A stretch of DNA of 64,000 bases from Nostoc sp. FACHB-110. GTDB lineage: Bacteria; Cyanobacteriota; Cyanobacteriia; Cyanobacteriales; Nostocaceae. Made by a program: the position numbers and the translations under genes. The stretch spans positions 1-64,000 of the forward strand of contig NZ_JACJRU010000041.1 in assembly GCF_014697425.1 (NCBI RefSeq). Direction: 5' to 3'. A model generated the notes under the pieces. It was not told the DNA's origin, ran no database searches, and saw only the letters and a program-made list of their open reading frames with translations. Shown in pieces: positions 45,020 through 53,515 of this stretch (position 1 is its first letter; each line of letters opens with the position of its first letter).

Positions 45020-45514
45020 ATGAATAAACGCTATTTTTTAGAGGCCAGTGCTGTATTAGTAGGCACAGCCTTGTTCTCATACGTGATTAATCAGAGGTCA
45101 GGAATTGTGGCAAGTTCTAACACTGAATTTGAAATTACTAAATCTGAAGAGGAATGGCGCAAAACTTTAACGCCAGAACAGTTTTCTGTTTTGCGGAAGC
45201 ACGGAACAGAACGGGCTTTTACCAGTCCCCTTGATAAGGAATATGCTCAGGGTGTTTACGAGTGTGCTGGTTGTGGATTACCACTATTTACATCAGACGC
45301 TAAGTTTAATAGTGGGACTGGCTGGCCTAGCTTTTTTACTCCGATTGATGGAGCGATCGCTACTAGTGTAGATCGGTCTTTGTTTATGACACGCGTCGAA
45401 GTTCATTGTAGTCGTTGTGGTGGACATTTAGGCCATGTATTTAATGATGGCCCTGCACCCACCGGACAACGTTATTGTATGAATGGTGTAGCGTTGAAAT
45501 TTTTACCTGCTTAA
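45020..45514 (+). CDS. msrB: Peptide-methionine (R)-S-oxide reductase, exported form
   Basis: A 164-residue MsrB that reduces the R-epimer of protein methionine sulfoxide. Zinc is held by C82/C85 (ECAGCG) and C130/C133 (HCSRCGG). The catalytic Cys is C153 in RYCMNG, and SGTGWPSFF and GHLGHVFNDGP are the substrate-pocket motifs. An N-terminal hydrophobic segment (about 9-25, ASAVLVGTALFSYVI) suggests membrane anchoring or export; the short leader has a single Lys-Arg pair. It probably repairs oxidised methionine outside the cytosol. No resolving Cys was identified with confidence. Monocistronic, ending at an inverted-repeat terminator. Confidence 0.93.
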   Translation: MNKRYFLEASAVLVGTALFSYVINQRSGIVASSNTEFEITKSEEEWRKTLTPEQFSVLRKHGTERAFTSPLDKEYAQGVYECAGCGLPLFTSDAKFNSGTGWPSFFTPIDGAIATSVDRSLFMTRVEVHCSRCGGHLGHVFNDGPAPTGQRYCMNGVALKFLPA

Positions 45515-45523
45515 TTAAGCTGT

Positions 45524-45636
45524 AGGGGTGTCAGGATATAGGGTGCAAGGCAAACAATTAAAATCGACAATTAAATACTGACAAAGTAAAACCCATCACC
45601 TACACCCCACACCCTTAAACCCTGACACCCCTTTTC
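45524..45636. terminator. Long-arm inverted repeat between convergent genes
   Basis: AGGGGTGTCAGG (45524-45535) is complementary to CCTGACACCCCT (45621-45632) across about 85 bp, with TTTT after the right arm. It lies between msrB (+) and the MBL-fold gene (-) and can serve as a terminator from either side. The interior is also rich in ACACCC/GGGTG blocks. Confidence 0.6.
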
Positions 45637-46235
45637 TACAACGTTGCGGCTAACTCTTTTAACCGCAAGTGTCCATCCCAAAACACAGACCAGCCATCAC
45701 CTACCAATACAGTTTCCACTTTGCTGAGTTGCGCTAGTCTGTGTACAGATGCGATCGCCGCTTTTGCATCTAATAGCTTTTCTTGTGCCAAAATATTTAA
45801 ACTTCCGGCTCTATGCGCGCGAATTAAATCTCCAGTAATTAAGGTAGTCTCTTCTAGTAGCAATGCTAATTCTCCAGGTGTTTTAGAACCTTGGAGTTCA
45901 ATTGTCTTTAATCCTGGCGCTAACTCATCACCATCAGATAACCAGCGATCGCATTCTATCGGAAAAGTGTCTTGCTCGGCTAATGGCCCCGCTATCTTGG
46001 CGTAGGTCTGACAAACAATTTCTTTTGCTGCTCTGATGTGGTCAGAGTTCGTTAAAATAATCCAAGCCACACCTCCCAACGATTCTAAATGATTCCAATC
46101 GTGGTTTGATAAAGCTACTGGGTCAATTAAGATATTGCCTTCTGGACGAATCCAAGCAATCCCATTGAAGTCTATATTTCTTGCCGGATTAAAACTAGAC
46201 CAAGTATATAGATCAGGACGGTGCAGACATTTCAT
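45636..46235 (-). CDS. Metallo-beta-lactamase-fold protein
   Basis: A 199-residue protein with the MBL fold. The N-terminal strands FNGIAWIRPEGNILIDPVAL are followed by WIILTNSDHIRAA, which stands where HxHxDH normally sits; here only the DH part is kept. Later motifs are TPGELALLLEETTLITGDLI (T-P-G-H-type motif with E in place of H, then the conserved D) and VLVGDGWSVFWDG. The loss of several metal ligands suggests it binds one metal or none. Similar shortened MBL proteins are found in cyanobacteria without assigned function. It is transcribed away from the mys operon. Confidence 0.75.
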   Translation of the reverse strand: MKCLHRPDLYTWSSFNPARNIDFNGIAWIRPEGNILIDPVALSNHDWNHLESLGGVAWIILTNSDHIRAAKEIVCQTYAKIAGPLAEQDTFPIECDRWLSDGDELAPGLKTIELQGSKTPGELALLLEETTLITGDLIRAHRAGSLNILAQEKLLDAKAAIASVHRLAQLSKVETVLVGDGWSVFWDGHLRLKELAATL

Positions 46236-46672
46236 GATGGTTTCGCTTCTGTACCTTCAAGGAATCATGGTTTGAGAGAGCCGCATCAATAATGTATCAG
46301 TAATTTAGCTGACAGTCCAAAGTTTACACGAGATATGGTTTTTTTGTAGTCCAGATGACAAATACTGACGAGTTCGTGATCTAATCAATACATTCATATT
46401 TTTCGCTTAACACAAAATAAATATCATAGACAAAAAGTGTAAAATAAAGTTACATAATATTAATGGTCAAGTCCCGCGAAGTTACACAAAAAACTTCGTG
46501 AGCAGTTTTCTGTTGTAAGTAGTTTTACTCAAGCAAGTTTCAGATAAGTTTTTCTCCTTTGTTCCCCGTTCCCCGTTCACTTTGAGGAGAAAATAGCTTA
46601 ACTGAACAGTATTGAGTATGCACATACATTCAATAGAGTCCCGCAAAATTTTCCTAATCAAGGTCAATCTAC
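46236..46672. other. Divergent promoter region of the MAA operon
   Basis: 437 bp between the MBL-fold gene (-) and mysA (+). It contains a 7-bp hairpin (CGAAGTT at 46477-46483 with AACTTCG at 46492-46498). Any light- or UV-responsive element for the MAA operon must be here, but I could not identify a known one. Confidence 0.5.
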
Positions 46673-47902
46673 ATGAATCAAATTCAAGCGTCATTTGCAG
46701 CAACAGAAACTGCCTTTCATGTCCAAGGTTACGAAAAAATCGATTTTAGTCTTGTCTATGTCAATGGTGTATTTGACATTAAAAATCGAGAACTGGCAGA
46801 TAATTATGCAAAATTTGGTCGTTGTTTGACTGTGATTGATGCTAATGTCTACGAAATTTATGGTGAGCAAATAAGAGCATATTTCCGACATTATGACATT
46901 GATTTAACAGTCTTTCCCATCATCATTACTGAGCCAGATAAAACCCTGGCAAGTTTTGAAAAAATAGTTGACGCTTTTTCAGACTTTGGTTTAGTGCGTA
47001 AAGAACCAGTCTTAGTTGTGGGCGGTGGTTTGATTACTGATGTAGCTGGGTTTGCTTGTGCGGCTTATCGTCGTAAGAGTAACTATATTCGCATTCCAAC
47101 GACATTAATTGGCTTAATTGATGCAGGTGTAGCTATTAAAGTAGCAGTGAATCATCGCAAATTAAAAAATCGTTTGGGAGCTTATCATGCTCCTTTGAAA
47201 GTAATATTAGATTTTTCCTTTTTGAAAACATTACCAACGGCTCAGGTTCGTAATGGTATGGCAGAGTTAGTCAAAATTGCTGTAGTTGCTAACTCCCAAG
47301 TATTTGAATTGCTATACAAATACGGACAAGAACTGCTGTACACACACTTTGGCCACATCGACAGCACACCAGAAATTAGAGAGATTGCCCATAAAATTAA
47401 CTACGAAGCAATCAAAACTATGTTGGAGTTAGAGACTCCCAACCTCCATGAAATTGACCTCGATCGCGTCATTGCCTACGGTCACACTTGGAGTCCTACC
47501 CTAGAATTAGCACCCCACGTCCCTCTTTATCATGGTCATGCGGTCAATATCGATATGGCCTTGTCTGCTACCATTGCCGCGAAAAGAGGCTATATTCCCA
47601 CCACAGAACGCGATCGCATCCTGGATTTGATGAGTCGTATTGGCTTATCCCTCGACCACCCCTTACTAGATAGTGAGTTACTTTGGTATGCTACCGAGTC
47701 TATTAGTTTGACCAGAGATGGCAAACAACGCGCTGCCATGCCTCGTCCTATTGGAGAGTGCTTCTTTGTCAATGATTTGACTCGAGAAGAACTAGATCAA
47801 GCCTTAGCTGAACATAAACATCTGTGTACGCAATACCCTCGTGGCGGAGAAGGCGTTGATGCTTACATCGAAACTCAAGAAGCTCAACTAGTGGGAGTGT
47901 AA
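46673..47902 (+). CDS. mysA: 2-demethyl-4-deoxygadusol synthase
   Basis: A 409-residue sugar phosphate cyclase of the dehydroquinate-synthase superfamily that turns sedoheptulose 7-phosphate into demethyl-4-deoxygadusol, the first MAA-specific step. NAD-binding VLVVGGGLITDVAGFACAAY (GGGLITD at 117-123) and IRIPTTLIGLIDAGVAIK (139-156) are the DDGS/EVS-type motifs. The zinc ligands are in MAELVKIAVV, AYGHTWSPTLEL and LYHGHAV. AAYRRKSNYIRIPTT separates it from true AroB. The immediate neighbours mysB, mysC and mysD confirm the role. ATG at 46673 is well placed; the stop is 4 bp before mysB. Confidence 0.95.
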   Translation: MNQIQASFAATETAFHVQGYEKIDFSLVYVNGVFDIKNRELADNYAKFGRCLTVIDANVYEIYGEQIRAYFRHYDIDLTVFPIIITEPDKTLASFEKIVDAFSDFGLVRKEPVLVVGGGLITDVAGFACAAYRRKSNYIRIPTTLIGLIDAGVAIKVAVNHRKLKNRLGAYHAPLKVILDFSFLKTLPTAQVRNGMAELVKIAVVANSQVFELLYKYGQELLYTHFGHIDSTPEIREIAHKINYEAIKTMLELETPNLHEIDLDRVIAYGHTWSPTLELAPHVPLYHGHAVNIDMALSATIAAKRGYIPTTERDRILDLMSRIGLSLDHPLLDSELLWYATESISLTRDGKQRAAMPRPIGECFFVNDLTREELDQALAEHKHLCTQYPRGGEGVDAYIETQEAQLVGV

Positions 47903-47906
47903 ACCT

Positions 47907-48740
47907 ATGACAAATGTTGTAGAACTCCCCCCAGCTAGACCCATCACCCCGCACAGCATCTTAGTAGACCAGCTACAGCAGACTCTAAAATTAGCACAAG
48001 CCAAAAACATTCCCGTCGAAATACTAGACTCTCTGACGCAAGCGGTGGAATTAGCCGCAGGTTTAGATCCTTATCTAGATCAATACACCACCCCAGAATC
48101 AAACGCATTAAAAGCTTTAGCGCAAAAAACCAGCCAAGAAGACTGGAGTCAACGCTTTAGTGATGGGGAAACAGTGCGCCAACTAGAACAGGAAATGCTG
48201 TCTGGACATCTAGAAGGACAGACATTAAAGATGTTTGTGCATCTAACCAAGGCCAAGCGCATTCTAGAAATAGGCATGTTTACAGGCTATTCAGCTTTGG
48301 CAATGGCAGAAGCATTACCCAATGATGGACAACTCATCGCTTGTGAGGTCGATTCTTATGTGGCGCAATTTGCTCAAGCTTGCTTCAACTCCTCCCCTGA
48401 CGGTCACAAAATCATCATCGAAGTAGCGCCTGCTTTAGAGACACTCTATAAGCTAGCAGCAGCCAAAGAATCTTTTGATTTAATCTTCATTGATGCCGAT
48501 AAAAAAGAGTATGTAGATTACTTCCAAATTATTTTGGATAGTGGCTTACTCACTACCGACGGATTAATCTGTGTGGACAATACTTTGTTGCAAGGACAAG
48601 TTTACCTGTCACCACAACAACGTACCACAAATGGTGAGGCGATCGCTCATTTTAACTCTGTTGTCGCCGCCGATCCTCGCGTTGAACAAGTTATATTACC
48701 AATCCGCGATGGTGTGACTTTAATTAGACGATTAGCATAA
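47907..48740 (+). CDS. mysB: MAA O-methyltransferase
   Basis: A 277-residue SAM-dependent O-methyltransferase of the caffeoyl-CoA/catechol type that methylates demethyl-4-deoxygadusol to 4-deoxygadusol. The SAM motif is ILEIGMFTGYSALAMAEALP (119-138). The divalent metal ligands and catalytic region are in FDLIFIDADKKEYVDYF (about 190-206), with D and N later in ICVDNTL. The start codon ATG at 47907 is 4 bp past mysA, so the two are co-transcribed and probably coupled. Length is normal for the MAA pathway enzyme. Confidence 0.95.
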   Translation: MTNVVELPPARPITPHSILVDQLQQTLKLAQAKNIPVEILDSLTQAVELAAGLDPYLDQYTTPESNALKALAQKTSQEDWSQRFSDGETVRQLEQEMLSGHLEGQTLKMFVHLTKAKRILEIGMFTGYSALAMAEALPNDGQLIACEVDSYVAQFAQACFNSSPDGHKIIIEVAPALETLYKLAAAKESFDLIFIDADKKEYVDYFQIILDSGLLTTDGLICVDNTLLQGQVYLSPQQRTTNGEAIAHFNSVVAADPRVEQVILPIRDGVTLIRRLA

Positions 48741-48772
48741 CCAAAATTTGCAGATGAATAACGGCTGAAATA

Positions 48773-48800
48773 CCCCACCAAATCTAAGATTTGGTGGTAT
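48773..48800 (+). promoter_or_regulatory. Hairpin between mysB and mysC
   Basis: CCACCAAAT (48775-48783) pairs with ATTTGGTGG (48789-48797) around a 5-nt loop, with outer TACC/GGTA pairs possible. It lacks a T-tract, so it may be an attenuating or mRNA-stability hairpin that sets mysAB over mysCD levels. The gap is the largest in the operon. Confidence 0.6.
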
Positions 48801-48929
48801 TCATTCAGTGGGGAAAAAAACCCTGCTGAGTGCATTCTCAAAAAATTGAATTCTGACAAATTTCAGCTTCAAGATAAGTCTTTTGCCGGACATGATATAA
48901 GTCCTTTCCAAAAACACATAACAAGACTG

Positions 48930-50324
48930 ATGACACAATCAATCTCTGTATCTGTACCAGAAGCGACAACACCTTTAACAAGTGGGAGGTTAAAAGTAGT
49001 CGCATTATTTAAGACTATCGGTACATTGACATTATTACTCATTGCTTTGCCGTTTAATGCTTTGATAGTATTGATAACTTTGTTATTGAGTAGAGTGCGC
49101 CGCCTATTTACCAAAAATGTTGTAGCGGCCCATCCTCAAACTATCTTGGTAAGTGGAGCCAAGATGACCAAAGCCTTGCAACTGGCTCGGTCTTTTCATG
49201 CTGCTGGACACAGAGTTATTCTGATTGAAAGTCACAAATATTGGTTATCGGGACATAGATTTTCTCAAGCTGTGAGCCGTTTTTATACAGTCCCGGCTCC
49301 GCACAAAGATCCAGAAGGTTATATTCAAGCATTAATAGAAATCGTCAAACAAGAACAAGTTGACGTTTATGTGCCTGTGTGCAGTCCTGTTGCTAGTTAC
49401 TACGACTCTTTAGCCAAGCCAGCACTATCAAAATACTGCGAAGTTTTTCACTTTGATGCAGATATCACCAAAATGCTGGATGATAAATTTGCCTTTACTG
49501 ATCAAGCGCGATCGCTTGGTTTGTCTGTTCCCAAATCGTTTAAAATCACAGACCCACAACAAGTGATCAATTTTGATTTTAGTCAAGAAAAGCGCAAATA
49601 TATTTTAAAAAGTATTGCTTACGATTCGGTGCGGCGCTTAAATTTAACCAAACTTCCCGGCGATACTCTAGAAGAAACCGCCGCCTTTGTTAACAGTTTA
49701 CCCATCAGTCCGCAAAACCCTTGGATTATGCAAGAGTTTATCCCCGGTGCGGAGTTTTGTACCCATAGTACAGTCCGGGATGGAGAATTAAGATTGCATT
49801 GCTGTTGTCAATCTTCGGCGTTTCAAATCAACTATGAAAACGTCGAAAATACCCAAATTCGTACATGGGTACAACACTTTGTTAAAAGTTTGCGCCTCAC
49901 AGGACAAGTTTCTCTTGACTTTATCCAAGCCGAAGACGGTACAGTTTACGCTATTGAATGCAATCCCCGTACCCATTCAGCAATCACCATGTTTTACAAT
50001 CATCCTGGTGTAGCAGAGGCTTATCTGGAAAAAACTCCCCTACCTGCACCTTTAGAACCTTTAGCCAATAGCAAACCAACTTACTGGATATATCACGAAA
50101 TCTGGCGCTTAACTGGTATCCGTTCGGCGAAACAATTGCCAACAGCAATTAAAACTATAGTGCGGGGGACTGATGCGATTTATTGCTTTGATGATCCTCT
50201 ACCTTTTTTGACTTTGCATCATTGGCAAATTCCCTTACTGTTATTGCAGAATTTACAAAAACTTAAAGGTTGGGTAAAAATCGACTTCAACATTGGCAAA
50301 TTGGTCGAATTAGATGGTGATTAG
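48930..50324 (+). CDS. mysC: ATP-grasp mycosporine-glycine synthase
   Basis: A 464-residue ATP-grasp ligase that activates 4-deoxygadusol and joins glycine to give mycosporine-glycine. After a hydrophobic segment (about 25-52; TIGTLTLLLIALPFNALIVL), the pre-ATP-grasp part is QTILVSGAKMTKALQLARSF, and the ATP-binding core has KYILKSIAYDSVRRLNL, IMQEFIPGAEFC (E and metal site) and VYAIECNPRTHSAITMF (metal-binding E-x-N). The frame is open from a TTG at 48846, but the ATG at 48930 places the sequence in line with other cyanobacterial MysC starts as I remember them; both are possible. The N-terminal membrane segment suggests association with the membrane. Confidence 0.92.
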   Translation: MTQSISVSVPEATTPLTSGRLKVVALFKTIGTLTLLLIALPFNALIVLITLLLSRVRRLFTKNVVAAHPQTILVSGAKMTKALQLARSFHAAGHRVILIESHKYWLSGHRFSQAVSRFYTVPAPHKDPEGYIQALIEIVKQEQVDVYVPVCSPVASYYDSLAKPALSKYCEVFHFDADITKMLDDKFAFTDQARSLGLSVPKSFKITDPQQVINFDFSQEKRKYILKSIAYDSVRRLNLTKLPGDTLEETAAFVNSLPISPQNPWIMQEFIPGAEFCTHSTVRDGELRLHCCCQSSAFQINYENVENTQIRTWVQHFVKSLRLTGQVSLDFIQAEDGTVYAIECNPRTHSAITMFYNHPGVAEAYLEKTPLPAPLEPLANSKPTYWIYHEIWRLTGIRSAKQLPTAIKTIVRGTDAIYCFDDPLPFLTLHHWQIPLLLLQNLQKLKGWVKIDFNIGKLVELDGD

Positions 50325-50353
50325 GGACTTACAAATACAATAATTGGGTAAAA

Positions 50354-51385
50354 ATGTCATTATTGAAAATTTTGCATTTAGTTGGCTCTGCCGAAAATGA
50401 TTTTTACTGTGATTTGTCACGCCTTTATGCTCAAGATTGTTTAACAGCAACAGCAGAGCGCGAGCGCTACGAATTTCAGATTGCATACATCACACCCGAT
50501 GGCCTGTGGCGATTTCCTACCTCCCTCAGTCCAGAAGATATTGCTGTCGCCCAGCCAATGAGTTTGTTTGCGGCAATCGAGTTTATAACTACACAAAACA
50601 TTGACTTGGTGTTACCGCAAATGTTTTGTATTTCTGGGATGACTCACTACCGTGGTTTATTCGACCTGCTGAAAATTCCCTACATTGGGAATACACCAGA
50701 TGTAATGGCGATAGCCGCTCACAAAGCTAAAGCCAAATCTATTGTCGCTGCTGCTGGGGTGAAAGTCCCGCCTGGTCAACTCCTCCGTCGAGGAGAAAAA
50801 CCCACAATTTCACCGCCAGCAGTTGTTAAACCTGCAACTTCCGATAACTCTATGGGACTCACTTTAGTCAAAGATGTGGGTGAATATGACACAGCTTTAA
50901 AAACAGCCTTTGAATACGCAGATGAAGTCATTGTCGAAAAATTCATTGAACTCGGCCGCGAAGTTAGATGTGGTGTCATCGTTAACAACGGGGAACTAGT
51001 CGGTTTACCTTTAGAAGAGTATCTTGTAGACCCCGAGCAAAAACCCATCCGTAACTATAGTGACAAACTCAGCAAAACTGAGGATGGTAACTTGTATTTG
51101 ACTGCTAAAGACAATTTCGCCGCTTGGATTGTCGATACTAACGACCCAATCACGGCAAAAGTTCAACAAGTGGCAAAGAAATGCCATCAAGCTTTAGGTT
51201 GTCGCCACTACAGTTTATTTGATTTCCGCATCGACTCTATGGGAGAACCTTGGTTTTTAGAAGCAGGTTTATATTGTTCTTTTGCCTCTAAAAGCGTGAT
51301 TCCCTGTATGGCAAAAGCCGCCGGCATTTCTCTAGATGAGTTATTGACAACAGCAATCAATGAAACCTTAGGGAATTGCACCTAA
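50354..51385 (+). CDS. mysD: D-Ala-D-Ala ligase-like MAA synthase
   Basis: A 343-residue ATP-grasp enzyme related to D-alanine-D-alanine ligase that adds a second amino acid (serine, threonine or glycine, depending on the strain) to mycosporine-glycine, giving shinorine, porphyra-334 or mycosporine-2-glycine. IPYIGNTPDVMAIAAHKAKA is the family N-terminal motif. PAVVKPATSDNSMGLTLVKD is the ATP-grasp core, IVEKFIELGREVRCGV the metal/substrate loop and HYSLFDFRIDSMGEPWFLEA the metal-binding end. It follows mysC after 29 bp. A NRPS-like mysE is absent, so MysD is the only second-step enzyme here. Confidence 0.93.
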   Translation: MSLLKILHLVGSAENDFYCDLSRLYAQDCLTATAERERYEFQIAYITPDGLWRFPTSLSPEDIAVAQPMSLFAAIEFITTQNIDLVLPQMFCISGMTHYRGLFDLLKIPYIGNTPDVMAIAAHKAKAKSIVAAAGVKVPPGQLLRRGEKPTISPPAVVKPATSDNSMGLTLVKDVGEYDTALKTAFEYADEVIVEKFIELGREVRCGVIVNNGELVGLPLEEYLVDPEQKPIRNYSDKLSKTEDGNLYLTAKDNFAAWIVDTNDPITAKVQQVAKKCHQALGCRHYSLFDFRIDSMGEPWFLEAGLYCSFASKSVIPCMAKAAGISLDELLTTAINETLGNCT

Positions 51386-51807
51386 AAAATCTGGCGTAGT
51401 CCTAGAGGATAGGGAGTCAGGGAGAGAATCTTTCCCTTACTCCCTTTTTGACAGCTAAATTAACAGAAATTAATATTATTATTTTAATTTTCCATTTGTT
51501 AAAGAATTATTACATGATTTGTCATCTGTAGGTGGTGGTAAATGCTGATTTTGATAGTTCAAATTGACGAGGTTGATAATCTACAGTTACTTAATAGAGA
51601 TTAAAAAGCTTAAGCAGTAAGATGTTGGAGAAAAATATCACTAAATCATGGGTAATTACCGCATAAAATCCGGTAATCTTATCAAGATAATTGATTTACT
51701 AAATCTCGCTAAAAAGGCATATTGACCACTTAAAAATATCAGATTAATGTTTTAAGTAGTCCCCAAAAGGACACATTCAAAGCATCAAAAAATCAGGAGG
51801 TTTTCTT
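51386..51807. other. Spacer with the mys terminator and csp promoter
   Basis: Contains the operon terminator (51411-51449), a GATAGGGAGTCAGGGA stretch of the dispersed G-rich type, and about 300 bp of AT-rich DNA upstream of the copper-binding protein gene. No open frame. Confidence 0.5.
51411..51449 (+). terminator. Terminator of the mysABCD operon
   Basis: AGGGAGTCAGGGA (51411-51423) pairs with TCCCTTACTCCCT (51433-51445) with one mismatch in 13, followed by a T-run. It begins 26 bp after the mysD stop. Confidence 0.9.
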
Positions 51808-52170
51808 ATGATGATGATGATGGCTGAATCCATGACAATGGAAATGCAAACTTGCATGAACGCTTGCATGGAATGTCATAAAATGTGCATGGAAACTATG
51901 GCTTACTGCATGAGCAAAGGCAGTATGCACATGGATATGAGCATGATGAGCATGATGCGTGATTGCTCGGAAATGTGCATGATGTGTATGAACATGATGA
52001 TGGGTGGTTCGGAATTTATGGGACGCACTTGTATGCTGTGTGCAGAAATGTGCGATCGCTGTGCAATGAATTGCGAACAAATGAGCGACGATGCCAAAAT
52101 GATGGAATGCGCTGCTGCTTGTCGTCAGTGTGCAGAAGCCTGCCGTGCAATGGAAATGATGCCTGCTTAA
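51808..52170 (+). CDS. Csp-type four-helix copper-binding protein (DUF326)
   Basis: A 120-residue Cys- and Met-rich protein. Cys residues repeat in helical spacing (CMNACMECHKMC, DCSEMCMMC, CMLCAEMCDRCAMNC, CAAACRQCAEAC), the pattern of the copper storage proteins Csp, in which Cys-lined four-helix bundles hold many Cu(I) ions. No signal peptide, so it is the cytosolic form. It is unusually Met-rich (the first five residues are MMMMM, and HMDMSMMSMM follows), which should add copper ligands. AGGAGG at 51796 lies 7 bp before the first ATG, which is the first of four tandem ATGs; a later one could also start. It may be a response to copper or a metal sink; no chaperone gene is adjacent. Confidence 0.9.
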   Translation: MMMMMAESMTMEMQTCMNACMECHKMCMETMAYCMSKGSMHMDMSMMSMMRDCSEMCMMCMNMMMGGSEFMGRTCMLCAEMCDRCAMNCEQMSDDAKMMECAAACRQCAEACRAMEMMPA

Positions 52171-52209
52171 TTTAATTACTTCGCAGAAGTTAATCTGCAA
52201 CCTATGATT

Positions 52210-52243
52210 CAAGCGCCCAGGCTGTATACAGTCTGGGCGCTTG
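52210..52243 (+). terminator. Palindromic hairpin after the Csp gene
   Basis: CAAGCGCCCAG (52210-52220) pairs perfectly with CTGGGCGCTTG (52233-52243); the interior CTGTATACAG is itself self-complementary. No T-tract follows, so factor-independent termination is less certain than the fold. Confidence 0.65.
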
Positions 52244-52412
52244 AAGTTGTGTAAATAGTTTGGGGAATAGGGTTTGGGGAATAGGGAGTAAGGAAAAGAA
52301 TAGAGAATAACTATTTCAGACAGAAATTTTATCTGTTAATAACGTATAATTCAAAACTCTCAACTTCAGACATAATTCATTCCCGACTCCCTATCTCCGA
52401 ATTACAAGACAG

Positions 52413-53210
52413 ATGAAACACTTAAAATCGCGATCGCAAGATTTGCGGAGTTTATTTGAAAATAACATCACAATTGAGTATGTGGCAGAACCACTAAAAT
52501 CGGTGTCATCGCAAGCAGATGTATTAGAGGTGTTTGAATGGATGCGAAAGCAAGATTTTGATGTGGTGGGTATCGAGTCGGCAGAGACTATTACTGGTTA
52601 TATTGAACGCTCTAATTTAATCTCAGCTAAATCTGGTCAGTGCGGTGATTATCAAAAATTGTTTCATTCCCAAGAACTCATCGCCATTTCTACACCACTC
52701 ATGAAACTACTGCCCATTTTGCGCCAAACTCCGCGATTATTTGTTTTAGACTGCAATCAAGTTAGTGGAATTGTCACTTGTGGCGACTTGCAAAAAGCAC
52801 CAGTGAGAATGCTATTGTTTGGTTTAGTAACATTATTAGAAATGAATCTGCTGCGGCTAGTAAGATTATATTATCCGCAAGATTCTTGGCAAAAATTTCT
52901 CAAAGCGGAACGTCTGGAAATTGCTAAACGTTTGTGGCGTGAAAGCCAAGAAAGAAATGAAGCCACAGATTTATTAGATTATTTGCAATTTTGTGACAAA
53001 CGAGAATTAGTTTTACATCAACCAGCACTGCTAGAGCAACTCGAATTAAAATCAAAACGATCTGGTGAAAAATTTCTGAAATCTGCTGAACAATTGCGCA
53101 ACAGATTAGCTCATGCTCAAAATTTAGTGACTGGTTCTTCTTGGCAAGATTTAATTTCGCTAGCTGAAGCGATGGAAACACTGCTCATTCGTTGTGAAGA
53201 AATCGAGTAG
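52413..53210 (+). CDS. CBS-like protein with a HEPN-like C-terminal domain
   Basis: A 265-residue soluble protein. The N-terminal 125 residues form a CBS-like pair (VSSQADVLEVFEWMRKQDFD, VVGIESAETITGYIERSNLI, then FVLDCNQVSGIVTCGDLQKA), normally a nucleotide-sensing module. The C-terminal half is helical and ends in EQLRNRLAHAQNLV, where R229-x4-H234 is the HEPN RX4-6H motif of RNA-cleaving or nucleotide-binding HEPN domains. DSWQKFLKAERLEIAKRLWR and FCDKRELVLHQPALLEQLEL form the rest. A CBS-containing kinase is encoded next, after 305 bp on the same strand. I have no named family for the combination. Confidence 0.7.
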   Translation: MKHLKSRSQDLRSLFENNITIEYVAEPLKSVSSQADVLEVFEWMRKQDFDVVGIESAETITGYIERSNLISAKSGQCGDYQKLFHSQELIAISTPLMKLLPILRQTPRLFVLDCNQVSGIVTCGDLQKAPVRMLLFGLVTLLEMNLLRLVRLYYPQDSWQKFLKAERLEIAKRLWRESQERNEATDLLDYLQFCDKRELVLHQPALLEQLELKSKRSGEKFLKSAEQLRNRLAHAQNLVTGSSWQDLISLAEAMETLLIRCEEIE

Positions 53211-53515
53211 CCAGCGCAACAATAAACGCGTCAAGCAAACTAAGCGTGTACTTAAAAATTTTCTATAATTTTTATAAAAAATTTCTAAGCAAATTGATTC
53301 TGAATATCGTATACGGTTAATCAATAGTGAATTGGAAAATTTCTCCATCCGCAAAACTTTCTTCCTAACTGTCTATACGGTCTTAATAACAAGTTTTGTC
53401 ACAGCGATATGACTATCCAGCATCCCCCATTAATTTAAATTTTCGTCATTTACGATCCAAGTACTGAATCTCTCAAGGTAACATGAGTTGCATAAACGCT
53501 TGAGTTTCCCTAATT
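53211..53515. other. Spacer between the CBS-HEPN and CBS-PAS kinase genes
   Basis: 305 bp of AT-rich DNA with no strong hairpin. A near-palindromic ATATCGTATACGG motif at about 53307 is the only structure I noticed. A separate kinase promoter could lie here, so operon status of the two genes is open. Confidence 0.45.

Noticed and set aside
51793..52212. His/Ala-rich minus-strand frame of 139 codons
   Set aside because: A mirror of the Met/Cys-rich Csp gene (ATG reads as CAT on the other strand).
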